Shown piece by piece: positions 33,470-43,197 of a stretch of DNA of 64,000 nucleotides. Under the pieces are notes generated by a model. It made no database searches and had not been told where the DNA came from. It saw only the letters and a program-made list of their open reading frames with translations. Both the position numbers and the translations under genes were made by a program. The stretch is taken from assembly GCA_024693135.1 (NCBI GenBank), contig JAILLN010000049.1:1-64000 (forward strand), given 5' to 3'. Position 1 is the first letter of the stretch. Every line of letters starts with the position of its first letter. The stretch is from Lachnospiraceae bacterium (GTDB taxonomy: Bacteria; Bacillota; Clostridia; Lachnospirales; Lachnospiraceae).

Positions 33470-34861
33470 TTAAAGACCGTCCTTCCCGCTATGTGCGTCA
33501 TTTTCCAAACTCACTGCTTCCCGGATCACCTGTGCCATGGTATCGATCATCCGATCTGTCATCCCCGGATATACTCCCACCCAGAAGGAATGGTTCATGA
33601 TATAATCCGTACAGCTCAGATCGCCAGAAACCCGGTAAGCATCCGTATCCCGGTATTCGTCAAATGCAGGATGCTTGATAAGATTACCGGAAAATAAAAG
33701 CCTGGTCTGGATATTGTGCTCTTCCAGATACCTGGTCACATGATTCCTGCTGATCCCGCTCTCCGCTTTCACAGAGATCAGAAATCCAAACCAGGAAGGA
33801 TCGCTCGAAGGCGCCGGCTCCGGCAAGATGATCTGTTCAGCTGCATCAGATCCTGCCAATGCGTCATACAGTCTCTGCCAATTGTGCTTCCTCCGCTCGA
33901 TAAAGGACGGGAACTTCTGGAGCTGCTCCACCCCCACGGCCGCCTGCATGTCCGTCACCTTGAGGTTATATCCGAAGTGGCTGTACACATACTTATGGTC
34001 ATAGCCGGCAGGAAGCTGTCCATACTGTCCGTCATAACGGTGACCGCAGAAATTATCGTGCCCGGAGGGACAGATGCAGTCCCGTCCCCAGTCCCGGTAG
34101 GATAGGATCAGACGATGCAGCAGGGGATCATCCGTATAGACACAGCCTCCCTCTCCCATGGTCATATGATGGGGCGGATAAAAGGAAGACGTACCGATAT
34201 CACCCCAGGTACCGGTATACTTCGTCTTTCCGTTGATCGTATATTTTGATCCCAGGGCATCGCAGTTATCCTCCACCAGCCATAGGTTATGCTTCCGGCA
34301 GAACTCAAGTACAGCCTTCAGGTCAAAGGGATTCCCCAGGGTATGGGCAATCATGACGGCCTTTGTTTTTTTGCTCAAAGCTTCCTCCAGCTTTAATACA
34401 TCGATATTGTACTGGGGTACCGCCACATCCACGAAAACCGGAACAGCCCCATACTGCAGGATCGGTGCCACTGTGGTGGGAAATCCCGCAGCTACCGTGA
34501 TCACCTCATCCCCACGGCCGATCCTTCTCTCCTTCAGCTCCGGCGCTGTAAGCACCATAAAGGCCAGAAGATTAGCCGAGGAGCCGGAATTTACCAAATG
34601 GGCGAAGCGCACTCCGATCCATTCTGCAAACTCTTTCTCAAACCTCTCCGCAAATCTGCCCGTGGTCAGCCAGAAATCCAGCGCCGCATCCACCAGGGAC
34701 TGTATCTCCTTTTCATCATAAACCCGGGAAGCATAGCTGATCCGGTCTCCCGCCCGGAAACCTTCCTTTGATTCCCTCGGCTCCAGAAATCCGTGATAGT
34801 AATCCGCCACCAGCTCCCGGATCTCTTTCCGTGCTTCTTCCTCATTTTCCCACTGCTTCAT
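33470..34861 (-). CDS. rfbH: CDP-4-keto-6-deoxyglucose 3-dehydrase (PMP/[2Fe-2S])
   Basis: The 463-aa product has the E1/ColD hallmark FYPPHHMTMGEGG, in which His replaces the Schiff-base Lys of DegT aminotransferases, so PMP stays non-covalent. Four Cys match the [2Fe-2S] ligands of E1: C200 in VEDNCDALG, C262/C264 in GRDCICP and C272 in NFCGH. It removes the 3-OH to give the 3,6-dideoxy-4-keto sugar and needs an NADH-dependent iron-sulphur reductase (RfbI/DdhD), which is not encoded in this window. ATG 34861 follows GAAAGGA. It is the upstream partner of rfbG. Confidence 0.95.
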   Translation of the reverse strand: MKQWENEEEARKEIRELVADYYHGFLEPRESKEGFRAGDRISYASRVYDEKEIQSLVDAALDFWLTTGRFAERFEKEFAEWIGVRFAHLVNSGSSANLLAFMVLTAPELKERRIGRGDEVITVAAGFPTTVAPILQYGAVPVFVDVAVPQYNIDVLKLEEALSKKTKAVMIAHTLGNPFDLKAVLEFCRKHNLWLVEDNCDALGSKYTINGKTKYTGTWGDIGTSSFYPPHHMTMGEGGCVYTDDPLLHRLILSYRDWGRDCICPSGHDNFCGHRYDGQYGQLPAGYDHKYVYSHFGYNLKVTDMQAAVGVEQLQKFPSFIERRKHNWQRLYDALAGSDAAEQIILPEPAPSSDPSWFGFLISVKAESGISRNHVTRYLEEHNIQTRLLFSGNLIKHPAFDEYRDTDAYRVSGDLSCTDYIMNHSFWVGVYPGMTDRMIDTMAQVIREAVSLENDAHSGKDGL

Positions 34862-34919
34862 TTTCAATCCTTTCTTCCATAAACTCCGGCATATTCAGCT
34901 TCTCTGAGCTGCTGTGATC

Positions 34920-35420
34920 CTATTGACCATTTTGCTTCAAATCATCTGATGGGCCATTTTGCTTCAAATCATCTGATGGGCCATTTTGCATTTCTCCAGG
35001 TTTTTTTCGAAAAGCCCAGAATTTATTTAATGCAAAGTTCAGCGGTACGCTGATCATCAGATTCAAGATGGGAGCAATCAATTTTGACACCCCGGCTATC
35101 TCCACCCAAAACCAGGAAAGAACACTGCCTAGAAATAGCCCGGTAAAGGAATATGAAAGATATGTTTTCAAAAGTGCCAAAAAAATCGTTTTCCTGTTTC
35201 CCTCAAGATGAAAGACAAATTTTTTATTCCAGTAAAAGGACCACAGAACACTTAGAATAAATCCAACTGCTACCGCAAAAAGATAATCATATCTTTGAAA
35301 TATTCCAAGCTTCCCGCACAAAATTAAGACAAAAAGATAAATCCCATAGGAAACAACAGTATTACTCAGCCCTACGATCCCGAATTTTATGAACTGGACT
35401 AAGGCCTGCTTATTCTTCAA
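34920..35420 (-). CDS. GtrA-family small membrane protein
   Basis: A 166-aa protein with four membrane segments: LVQFIKFGIVGLSNTVVSYGIY, YLFAVAVGFILSVLWSFYWNKKFVF, TYLSYSFTGLFLG and LIAPILNLMISVPLNFALNKFWAF. This is the GtrA/DPMS fold, thought to help flip or present undecaprenyl-phosphate sugars. The start is TTG at 35420, with AAGGAAGG seven to eight bases upstream, overlapping the stop of the GT2 gene by 11 bp. The C-terminus has two perfect copies of NGPSDDLKQ plus a partial one, coded by a 27-bp tandem repeat. Confidence 0.85.
   Translation of the reverse strand: MKNKQALVQFIKFGIVGLSNTVVSYGIYLFVLILCGKLGIFQRYDYLFAVAVGFILSVLWSFYWNKKFVFHLEGNRKTIFLALLKTYLSYSFTGLFLGSVLSWFWVEIAGVSKLIAPILNLMISVPLNFALNKFWAFRKKPGEMQNGPSDDLKQNGPSDDLKQNGQ
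34927..34989 (-). repeat. 27-bp tandem repeat at the end of the GtrA-like gene
   Basis: CCATTTTGCTTCAAATCATC plus GATGGG-type remainder, unit 34927-34953 and 34954-34980, followed by a 9-bp partial copy. Each unit codes nine residues (NGPSDDLKQ), so copy change alters only tail length. Confidence 0.9.
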
Positions 35421-36372
35421 AATTTATCCTTCCTTTTTCCAGAACAATCGGCCTTTGGGTGATCTTACGCATGATCACGCCTATATACTCTCCTAAAAGT
35501 CCGATGCAAAAAAGCTGTACCGCAGCTACAAAAAACATCCCAATGACGATAGGTGCTATTCCAGCATCAAAGGTATCCCAATGGGTCAATTTATAAATCA
35601 GATAGATCAGGGCAACCAGTAATGAGAGAAGGGCCGTAATCATTCCGATCACGGTCATGATCCGTAAGGGTTTGAGTGACGTATTACACAAAGAAGTAAC
35701 CGCAAATTGATAGTATCTGAATATATTATAGCTGGACTTGCCTCTCATCCTCTTTTGCTGCTCATAAGGCAGCAGCTTGATCTTAAAACCATATTCACAC
35801 ACAATATGCCTGATATGAACCAGCGGATCCTGATTCATGGTGATCAGCGCTGTATCTAAAACCCGCCGATCTACCAGGCCAAAGCCAGTCACATTGCTCA
35901 GTTGCTTATAATCAGAAAAAAAATTGATGACGGAATAATAGATATTCCTGCAGATGCGGCTTATCTTGTTTTCCTTTGAAGTGACCTTCTGCCCCCATAC
36001 AATCTCATAACCTTCCTCCCATCCCTGAATAAACTGGGGGATCAATTCTGGAGGCTCCTGAAAATCACAGGGGATAGAAATAACTGCATCTCCGGAGGAA
36101 CTGACCAGACAATTGACATAGGACCGGTCCGGTCCAAAATTACATTGATTCAATATTGCCTTCACATGTTCATCCTGGGAGCAGATTCTCTTCAGTATTT
36201 CCTGAGAACGATCCTCTGAATCATTATCCTCGAAAATGATCTCATAATCATATTGGGGGAAGGACGCCATTTCCTTTGAAACAGCCTGATACATTAATTC
36301 GATATTATCCTCTTCATTATAACAGCAGATGACTATCGATATGGTCCTTTTCTCATCAAATCCCGAATTCAT
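35410..36372 (-). CDS. GtrB/DPM1-like undecaprenyl-phosphate glycosyltransferase
   Basis: A 320-aa GT2 enzyme: SIVICCYNEEDNIELMYQAVSKEM, then FEDNDSEDRSQEILKRI with the metal-binding acids, FNFGPDR-type FGPDRSYVNCL, and ISIPCDFQEPPELIPQFIQGWEEG, typical of polyprenyl-phosphate hexose synthases. Two C-terminal membrane helices (IMTVIGMITALLSLLVALIYLIYKL and APIVIGMFFVAAVQLFCIGLLGEYIG) match GtrB. It makes Und-P-sugar in the cytoplasm for a GT-C enzyme, probably the one at 30.5 kb, with GtrA as partner. Confidence 0.9.
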   Translation of the reverse strand: MNSGFDEKRTISIVICCYNEEDNIELMYQAVSKEMASFPQYDYEIIFEDNDSEDRSQEILKRICSQDEHVKAILNQCNFGPDRSYVNCLVSSSGDAVISIPCDFQEPPELIPQFIQGWEEGYEIVWGQKVTSKENKISRICRNIYYSVINFFSDYKQLSNVTGFGLVDRRVLDTALITMNQDPLVHIRHIVCEYGFKIKLLPYEQQKRMRGKSSYNIFRYYQFAVTSLCNTSLKPLRIMTVIGMITALLSLLVALIYLIYKLTHWDTFDAGIAPIVIGMFFVAAVQLFCIGLLGEYIGVIMRKITQRPIVLEKGRINFEE

Positions 36373-36471
36373 TCCCCTATCCTCATATTCAAATATCGTA
36401 TAACTCTATTATCCTACAATCTACCCTAGCGTTCCCATGATAACGTAGAATTGTCAGTTGTCTTTCTGGTA

Positions 36472-37554
36472 TCAGTCCTCATAAGCGTACAATACTGTCT
36501 CATCAAGATTATATGAGTGCTGTCGTATAAACAATTTGTAGTACGGATTAATCCTTCTAACAAGTATAGGAATTGAATACATGTCCGTTGGATTGTGATA
36601 AATACATATTGCCAGCCTTGGACAGTGTTTCTTTATTAATTCCTTTGCCCCAAGAAGCATTTTGTATTCAAAACTCTCAATATCTGCTTTTAAGAAAGAG
36701 ACATCGTCATTCCTGTTCCTAAAGAAGGAATCCAGGGAAATCACAGATATTTTCATACCTTGTTTTTCTGTCCTATTATCAGCCTCACCCACTACCTTAG
36801 ATCCCAGCCCATTATTATCCTCATTGGTCTCCATCTGCATTTCTATATTAGTATCGCCTATTCCATATGGATAAATCTCTATGCCATCTTTGGGTACATT
36901 CCACTCGCTCTTCAGTCTCTCAACCCGTTTCAATGCAGCCCGAAAATTATTGCTATCTGGTTCAAATCCAATGATTTTACGAAAAACCCCATCCATTTTC
37001 CATATATACTGTTCTATGCTATCACCAACATAAGCACCACAATCAACAAATACATCCCAAGGTCTTCTTATGCGATACTCTTTCATCGCAAAATACTGGT
37101 CATCCGTCACATACTTCTCATCGGGTGCATCCCATGTCATCCGCATTGTAAGAGCATTCAGATAAATCTCTTTTGATCTCTTATCATCAAGTGATTCATA
37201 TACTTCCCGGATCTCATCTTTATGCCACGAAAAGATAATCGCATCGGGGTTGAACCCACATCCTCCCCATTTTAAGATCTGGTCTGAAATCTCGCCAAAT
37301 GCTCGTTTTTGTGCTGTATTTATTAAAATGGGAAGATCTTTCTTCCTCATGTATGCTTCTGGCATAATTATCGGTTTTCCACAGAAAACATCACCCTGTT
37401 TGTCTGTATTACTATCTATATAGGAAACTATATTGATGTCCTCTCGATTATAGCCTTCTTGATACAGCTGTGCTGTATTCCCTGTCCCCCATACATAAAA
37501 TTCCTTCTCTTTTACAGTTGGTAAGAGCCTAAAAAAATCTTCTATCGTATCCAT
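36472..37554 (-). CDS. FkbM-family methyltransferase with N-terminal Rossmann-like domain
   Basis: A 360-aa protein. Residues 1-75 hold a nucleotide-binding-like fold (KEFYVWGTGNTAQLYQEGYN...IVSYIDSNTDKQGDVFCGKPII), related to the C-terminal part of sugar C-methyltransferases. The FkbM domain follows: PWDVFVDCGAYVGDSIEQYI (SAM loop), KIIGFEPDSNNF, VISLDSFF and VSFLKADIESFEYKMLLGAKELI. FkbM enzymes O-methylate sugars or other small molecules in surface-glycan loci. Substrate unknown. Confidence 0.82.
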   Translation of the reverse strand: MDTIEDFFRLLPTVKEKEFYVWGTGNTAQLYQEGYNREDINIVSYIDSNTDKQGDVFCGKPIIMPEAYMRKKDLPILINTAQKRAFGEISDQILKWGGCGFNPDAIIFSWHKDEIREVYESLDDKRSKEIYLNALTMRMTWDAPDEKYVTDDQYFAMKEYRIRRPWDVFVDCGAYVGDSIEQYIWKMDGVFRKIIGFEPDSNNFRAALKRVERLKSEWNVPKDGIEIYPYGIGDTNIEMQMETNEDNNGLGSKVVGEADNRTEKQGMKISVISLDSFFRNRNDDVSFLKADIESFEYKMLLGAKELIKKHCPRLAICIYHNPTDMYSIPILVRRINPYYKLFIRQHSYNLDETVLYAYED

Positions 37555-37597
37555 AAGAAGCCCCCATCGATATTATAGAATTTATCAATTTGTTCAT

Positions 37598-39376
37598 TTA
37601 ACTCCATTCCATAAACCTTTCCAGTTCCTTTCGATCAAGTAAAGGTTCCATATCCTGTAACGGTCGGCTCTCCATCTGTCCTTGCTCATTCATAAAATTG
37701 CTCTGTTTTGGAAGCACTTTCTGCATTATATCTGCATTTACCCTGCATACTACCGGTCCGTCATAAGCCAGAGCCTCCCGTATTTGTGAATCTAAATTCT
37801 TCTCATCTAAAATCTCCATCCCATGTATTTCAAAAGCTTCTGCTATTTTCTTCATATTGGGAAGGGTAAGGCCTGATTCCTTGGTGCAACCCGTCAGATG
37901 TCCATGGAAATTTCCGTTCTGTGAATGCCATATCATACTATATCCGGCATTGTCCGCAACAAATATTTTTATCGGAAGATTCAGTCGTCGTATGACTTCA
38001 AGCTCCTGCATATTCATCACTGAACTGCCATCGCCTGTCACACATATTACTCTTTTTCCATGTGAACCAATGCAGCTTCCTATGGACGCCGGGATATCGT
38101 ATCCCATAGCAGCCATACTCTTGTTAAGGAATGCCCTCTGCCCCTTTTTCAGGCGAAGTGCTTTCATTCCTATATCTACAGTTGTCCCTGAACTTGTAAA
38201 CTGATAAATGTCATCCGGCCCCATCGCATCAGATAAAACATCAAACAGATGATACAGGTTTACGTATCCGTCACGAGGATTCTGTTCTTTTATAATGGCT
38301 GGAAATTTTTTATTTATTTCATTGCAATGATTAATCCATTCTTCATGATCCCTTCTTATCATCCGGTCTCTATGACAAAGTACTGCATCTATAAATGCGC
38401 CAGCATCAGAGACAATTTTCATTTGAGGATGAAGGCTTTTTTTATTCATCTCACCTTCATCAATATCCACCATGACGTGAAATGCTTTTTTCAAATAACC
38501 TTCAAAGTTATATCCTGTATTAAGGAGGCTCAACCTCGTGCCAATAGACAGAACAAAATCCGAACTCTGCAATATCAGATTTGCCGCTCTGTGACCAACC
38601 ACATTCGGTCTTCCATAAAACAGCGGATGATCACTTTCTATAAGATCAACGCCATTCCATGAAACAAATACAGGTATATGCAAATATTCTACAAGCTCTC
38701 TCGCCTTATCGGCCGCATGCGCAAGACGTACGCCATTCCCAAGAATCAATGCTGGCCGTTTTGCCTTGTTATATGCATTAATAAACTGTAAGACATCATC
38801 CTCGTTTATGCTCAATTCCTCATCAATCGCATCATATCCTCTAAGCTTATCTAACTCCACATCTGATGCCTGAATGTCTAATGGAATGTCTATCCACACG
38901 GCTCCGGACCGTCCGCTTATCGCAATGTGAGTCGCTTTCTCAAGCTCATATCTTATATCATCCTTCTCTTTGATCTGTACCGCATACTTGGTGTAGGGAA
39001 GGACCATTGAAATGATATCGACTTCCTGTATTCCAAACTGCCTTATGCTTTGCCCGCCAACAAGATCTGCCCTCTTTGCCTGGCCTGAAATAAATATAAC
39101 AGGGATAGAATCCATATATGCTCCGCATAATCCTGTTATCGCGTTTGTTCCTCCCGGCCCACTGGTTACAAGGCATACTCCATAGCCTTCGCGAATTCTG
39201 GCATAAGCCTCTGCCGCAATGGAGGCTCCCTGTTCATGAAGCATAAAAATTCCCTCAACTCGATCACTTTCTCCCAGGGAATTATTCATATGCATTGCAC
39301 CACCGCCTGTGACACAAAATACTTTGTCCACGCCTAGATCGGCAATAAATTTTATTACATAATCCGATACTTTCAT
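37598..39376 (-). CDS. thiamine-diphosphate enzyme, acetolactate-synthase-like (copy 1)
   Basis: A 592-aa ThDP enzyme with all three domains. N-terminal VFCVTGGGAMHMNNSL and FMLHEQGASIAAEAYARIRE carry the catalytic Glu; the ThDP/Mg motif GDGSSVMNMQELEVIRRLNLPIKIFVADN is C-terminal. It is related to acetohydroxyacid synthase but sits in a sugar locus, like YerE, the flavoenzyme that adds an acetyl branch to a CDP-3,6-dideoxy-4-ketohexose. RfbF/G/H, which make that substrate, are in the same locus. It follows the aldolase-like gene by only 26 bp, so the pair likely works together; the aldolase could also supply its 2-keto acid. Confidence 0.8.
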   Translation of the reverse strand: MKVSDYVIKFIADLGVDKVFCVTGGGAMHMNNSLGESDRVEGIFMLHEQGASIAAEAYARIREGYGVCLVTSGPGGTNAITGLCGAYMDSIPVIFISGQAKRADLVGGQSIRQFGIQEVDIISMVLPYTKYAVQIKEKDDIRYELEKATHIAISGRSGAVWIDIPLDIQASDVELDKLRGYDAIDEELSINEDDVLQFINAYNKAKRPALILGNGVRLAHAADKARELVEYLHIPVFVSWNGVDLIESDHPLFYGRPNVVGHRAANLILQSSDFVLSIGTRLSLLNTGYNFEGYLKKAFHVMVDIDEGEMNKKSLHPQMKIVSDAGAFIDAVLCHRDRMIRRDHEEWINHCNEINKKFPAIIKEQNPRDGYVNLYHLFDVLSDAMGPDDIYQFTSSGTTVDIGMKALRLKKGQRAFLNKSMAAMGYDIPASIGSCIGSHGKRVICVTGDGSSVMNMQELEVIRRLNLPIKIFVADNAGYSMIWHSQNGNFHGHLTGCTKESGLTLPNMKKIAEAFEIHGMEILDEKNLDSQIREALAYDGPVVCRVNADIMQKVLPKQSNFMNEQGQMESRPLQDMEPLLDRKELERFMEWS

Positions 39377-39402
39377 AACAGCCAATATCTTCTCCGATTC
39401 TT

Positions 39403-41019
39403 TTATTTCCGTTCCCTAATTTCAAATATACTTTCTGTCAAAAAAGCAATCCGCATATGATCTGCAACTGACCAATACAAATCCTCATAAATTTCCTTTA
39501 TCTCATCGTTAAGCTCATCCCATTTATTGTCGGGATTAAGTGTCGGGAGCGAGCTATCCGCATAACTTTCATTATACTTTGTTTTGAATCCGTCAAATCC
39601 TGCAATAATCACATCAGACACATTCAACTTATACATCAATCTAAGACACAGTATTACCGCATTGTCAAAGTGTCTCCATCCTCTTTTAACAACATAATTA
39701 TAATTTAGGATTATTTCTTTTTCGTTCCCCTCCGTTCGGATATTGGATAATAAGATCTTATTTGCATTAGTAAATATGGTGGGATAGGCCTCTTTTGCAT
39801 AATCATATCTAGCCCTATTAGTAAAGAAAACATAGTCAAACTCATGGTCTCTATTAATTGCATTTACCGCTATAACAACAGGTTTATTCTTTTTTATATA
39901 CTTTTCAATCTTTTCTTTATGGATAACAATGGATTTGCCCGGTGCAAGAAGAAGGACTGTCCTATTCTTAAACTCATTTGTCAATTTCTCGATATCTTCT
40001 TCATCATCAACATGCCGGCCCTGGTTTTCAAGGTACTTCTCTTCCAGCAGATCGTAATCGTACTTCCTTCTTTCCTCCACAGAAAGCGCCGCTATGATTG
40101 TCCTCATATCCTTAGCACTAGTTCTGTGATTTGTCAGTAAATATGCTATATTATTCACATGACATTGATACATTCCGGCAATAAAGTAGGGTGTTGAATA
40201 ACCCCAGGTATATTGTTCTTTATATTTTTGCATATAGATATCGATTGCATCCATTATGGCATTCATATCATAATTGCCATGCTGGAAGCGGTTCAAATAG
40301 TTTGCAACAAGCTCCGTTGTGGCGTTGCCTGCACCTCTTCCCATTCCGCTTAATGTAGCATCCACAATAATATTGCGCTTGTCTTTCATCCCCTTAATAA
40401 AATCTATGCACAAAGCAAATGCAAGCTGTTGGTTATTGTGAGCGTGAAAACCAAGGTTTATTTTCTTGTCAAGATATTTATCCAACACCGTGGCAATCCT
40501 GTCCAGATCTTCAAAATACATTGCACCAAAAGTATCGACTATAGAAACCGATACCGGCATAAATTTATTCATATCCTCCGCGAGATCTCTTAAATCATCA
40601 TCGGAATAGGAAAGGGTATTCGCCGCCTGAAAAAGAACCTTATACCCTCTTTCTCTGATTTTTTCACCGACAGAGATGCCTTCCCTGTGCCTGCCATGTG
40701 GAAAAACAACCCGTATTGCATCTATGCTTTTTCCGTCATATGGGGGAAGGCTCTCTACCTTATACCTGTCCCAGTCTATCATGGCACAATACAGGATATC
40801 CTTCGACTTTTCCTGTATATAACCTTCCACATCTGATGGTATGTGAAAAAAAGTAGATCCCGTTTCATATGGACTATCCTTTAGCCACCCACATTCGATC
40901 ACTTCGGCATGTGCTTTCTGCATCTGGGATATAATACCACGGATTGAAGCCTCTCCGAACTTGGCATTTGTGATATACGCACCATCCCGTAACGTACAGT
41001 CTAGTATCTTAATGTTCAT
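39403..41019 (-). CDS. HMGL-type aldolase fused to a DUF115-like domain
   Basis: A 538-aa two-domain protein. Residues ~1-300 are a DRE-TIM barrel of the HMG-CoA lyase/4-hydroxy-2-oxovalerate aldolase type: KILDCTLRDGAY (4-15), VIECGW, SIVDTFGAMYFEDL, the metal-binding GFHAHNNQQLA, and VDATLSGMGRGAGNATTELV. Residues ~350-538 form a second domain (NRTVLLLAPGKSIVIHKEKI, KPVVIAVNAINRDHEFDYVFFTNRARY, ILCLRLMYKLNVSDVIIAGFDGF) resembling the DUF115/MptE-like fold found in Maf-type sugar transferases. The combination is unusual. It may make or split a keto acid for the ThDP enzyme encoded next. Confidence 0.72.
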   Translation of the reverse strand: MNIKILDCTLRDGAYITNAKFGEASIRGIISQMQKAHAEVIECGWLKDSPYETGSTFFHIPSDVEGYIQEKSKDILYCAMIDWDRYKVESLPPYDGKSIDAIRVVFPHGRHREGISVGEKIRERGYKVLFQAANTLSYSDDDLRDLAEDMNKFMPVSVSIVDTFGAMYFEDLDRIATVLDKYLDKKINLGFHAHNNQQLAFALCIDFIKGMKDKRNIIVDATLSGMGRGAGNATTELVANYLNRFQHGNYDMNAIMDAIDIYMQKYKEQYTWGYSTPYFIAGMYQCHVNNIAYLLTNHRTSAKDMRTIIAALSVEERRKYDYDLLEEKYLENQGRHVDDEEDIEKLTNEFKNRTVLLLAPGKSIVIHKEKIEKYIKKNKPVVIAVNAINRDHEFDYVFFTNRARYDYAKEAYPTIFTNANKILLSNIRTEGNEKEIILNYNYVVKRGWRHFDNAVILCLRLMYKLNVSDVIIAGFDGFKTKYNESYADSSLPTLNPDNKWDELNDEIKEIYEDLYWSVADHMRIAFLTESIFEIRERK

Positions 41020-41076
41020 CTCTACCTATCATCTCTCCTATAACCATGCTCATACAATCCAAATGAAAACATGCTG

Positions 41077-42948
41077 TTACCCATCTAAATAATTTATCTC
41101 CCTCACTGAGAATGTATTTTCATAGATATATATTATAGCTTTCTTTCCGTCTTCTTTTGCTTTTTCGAACGCATCTTCTTTCGTCATTTTTTTATCTTGA
41201 ACCAAAGGTCTATACTGGTATCCTCCCCCTTTAGGCATTCCGTTATTCACATATAAAACTCCATTATCAAAATACAACTCACCAATACAGACAATTCCTG
41301 TTAACGCAGGATAAAAAAGTATTGCGCTATCTAGATCCTTATATTTATTCCATACAGAAGCAGACTCGCATACATAAATGTAATAATCAGATTTTTTTCC
41401 ATCTGTTAGCTCATTAATCCCATTTACAACACTCCAAAAACTACCCCTACGCATGCTCTCTTCTCTTTGTACAGCCCCCATATGGCAGTCCTTTTTCAAT
41501 GCTCCTGCATATGCCTTAGCATAAACAACAAAATTGAAGCTCAAACAAATTAGAAGAAAAGTTACAACAACTTTATGCATAAAATTATCTTTAGTTTTAG
41601 CGTATCCCCATAACTCATATGGTATATTATATGCCAAAAGAAGAGTTATTGCGATAACTCTCTGAATAGAAAAGAAATAAAAGGCACTTCCTCCACCAAT
41701 ATCAATAAACATTCCTGGCAAAGCACCCACTATACAAGTAAAGAACAACATCTCTTCTATCACTATTTCCCTATTTCTTATTGCCGATTTAAAATCGTTA
41801 AAAGTGGAAATATAATTTAACCTAAACGCAATAAAAACTAATGCATACAGAAAAAGAGATAATATACGGATTCCCCACATTTGAGGCGCAAAATTATTTC
41901 TTAAATATGCTAAAAACATCCAACTATATACCTTCTCATTAGTTCCACTTGGTATAGGGGAATACACCATGGTTGGCAAATAATGAACGGCAAAAACAAC
42001 AATTACATAAAACGCTTCGAGTAGCAGATACTTAATATCCATTCCTTTTTTCCTAAATAGGTAATAACAAATCATAAATGTCACAATAAGCCCAACCGAA
42101 ATTTTTGATAGGGCAATAAGTACAATAAAAGCAGGGATAATGACCAAAATGAAACCCAAGTAAAAATTACGATGCTCAAAAAATCCTTTGTTCATAAATA
42201 ATATCAATATCTTATAAAATATAAGCCCTAATACTATAGCAACGCAGTAACTCTCAGAAATAAGCCACGAGAATGACTTTCCTGTACCAATGCCCTCCGC
42301 CAAATTTTGTGGCAATGTATAAAAAGTCATAAATTCTAACAAAACAATAATGTCAACTATACTATTATTATTTTTATCTCCTCTATAATTCCGTACCTCA
42401 TATGCAACAGATAGCACCAAACTTGGAAATAATGAAAAAAATAAGACCGGGTAAATATAACAGTATGTAAAAATAGTAGGTATTCCCAAAAACTTTGAAA
42501 TCAATCCCAAAATCATATGAGAGCCAAAATGATAGTTTTGAAACGCACCGGAATTTACAAGCACCGAAGGATATCCATAATACGCTATGCTTGATGCAAG
42601 CGCATTATGATATAAGGTATCTCTGAATATTCCTTCTTTTTCTGCATTAATTCCAATCAATGGCGTATCCGTGATATAACCCACATGCCATGCATTCCCC
42701 ATATACAGACCAAGGCTAATAAATAATATAGCCGCTATCCCTATCTCTATTATTTTGTACTGTTTCCATCCCTTGTCTTTTATTAGTAAAACTGCCCATA
42801 TCAAGCATATAGCTATGTCAAATATCTGAATCCTTTGTTCATATACCACTCCAATATTCCACGTAGTCATAATGACCACGAAAGTCAATATACTAGAAAC
42901 TATAAATCCACAAAAGAGCGGCATAAAACTGTTATTTTTCCCCTTCAT
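41077..42948 (-). CDS. polytopic membrane protein, possible glycan polymerase or GT-C transferase
   Basis: A 623-aa protein with about a dozen membrane helices, starting GKNNSFMPLFCGFIVSSILTFVVIM. The first large outside loop contains GINAEKEGIFRDTLYHNALASSIAYYGYPSVLVN, reminiscent of GT-C or polymerase loops but lacking a signature I can name. The C-terminal ~150 residues lie outside the membrane. In this locus a Wzy-like polymerase is needed and none other is seen, so that is the favoured inference. Very AT-rich. ATG 42948 follows AGGAGATAGG. Confidence 0.6.
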   Translation of the reverse strand: MKGKNNSFMPLFCGFIVSSILTFVVIMTTWNIGVVYEQRIQIFDIAICLIWAVLLIKDKGWKQYKIIEIGIAAILFISLGLYMGNAWHVGYITDTPLIGINAEKEGIFRDTLYHNALASSIAYYGYPSVLVNSGAFQNYHFGSHMILGLISKFLGIPTIFTYCYIYPVLFFSLFPSLVLSVAYEVRNYRGDKNNNSIVDIIVLLEFMTFYTLPQNLAEGIGTGKSFSWLISESYCVAIVLGLIFYKILILFMNKGFFEHRNFYLGFILVIIPAFIVLIALSKISVGLIVTFMICYYLFRKKGMDIKYLLLEAFYVIVVFAVHYLPTMVYSPIPSGTNEKVYSWMFLAYLRNNFAPQMWGIRILSLFLYALVFIAFRLNYISTFNDFKSAIRNREIVIEEMLFFTCIVGALPGMFIDIGGGSAFYFFSIQRVIAITLLLAYNIPYELWGYAKTKDNFMHKVVVTFLLICLSFNFVVYAKAYAGALKKDCHMGAVQREESMRRGSFWSVVNGINELTDGKKSDYYIYVCESASVWNKYKDLDSAILFYPALTGIVCIGELYFDNGVLYVNNGMPKGGGYQYRPLVQDKKMTKEDAFEKAKEDGKKAIIYIYENTFSVREINYLDG

Positions 42949-43197
42949 CTTCACCTATCTCCTAACAAAATTTAAGGAATTTAAACAAATGAATATATCT
43001 TTGTAACAAGATTATCAGCCTATTCAAACAGCAACTTCACATGTGATTCATAAGAATTTACAAACTTCAACATCTCAAATATCCCATGAAAATTTCAAAA
43101 CTCAGCAGCCAACTAGTAGATTCATAACATGATTCATAATATACTTGGAAAGAAGTAGATCGGTTATTGTCATAAAAAATAAAAGTCCAAACAGAGT

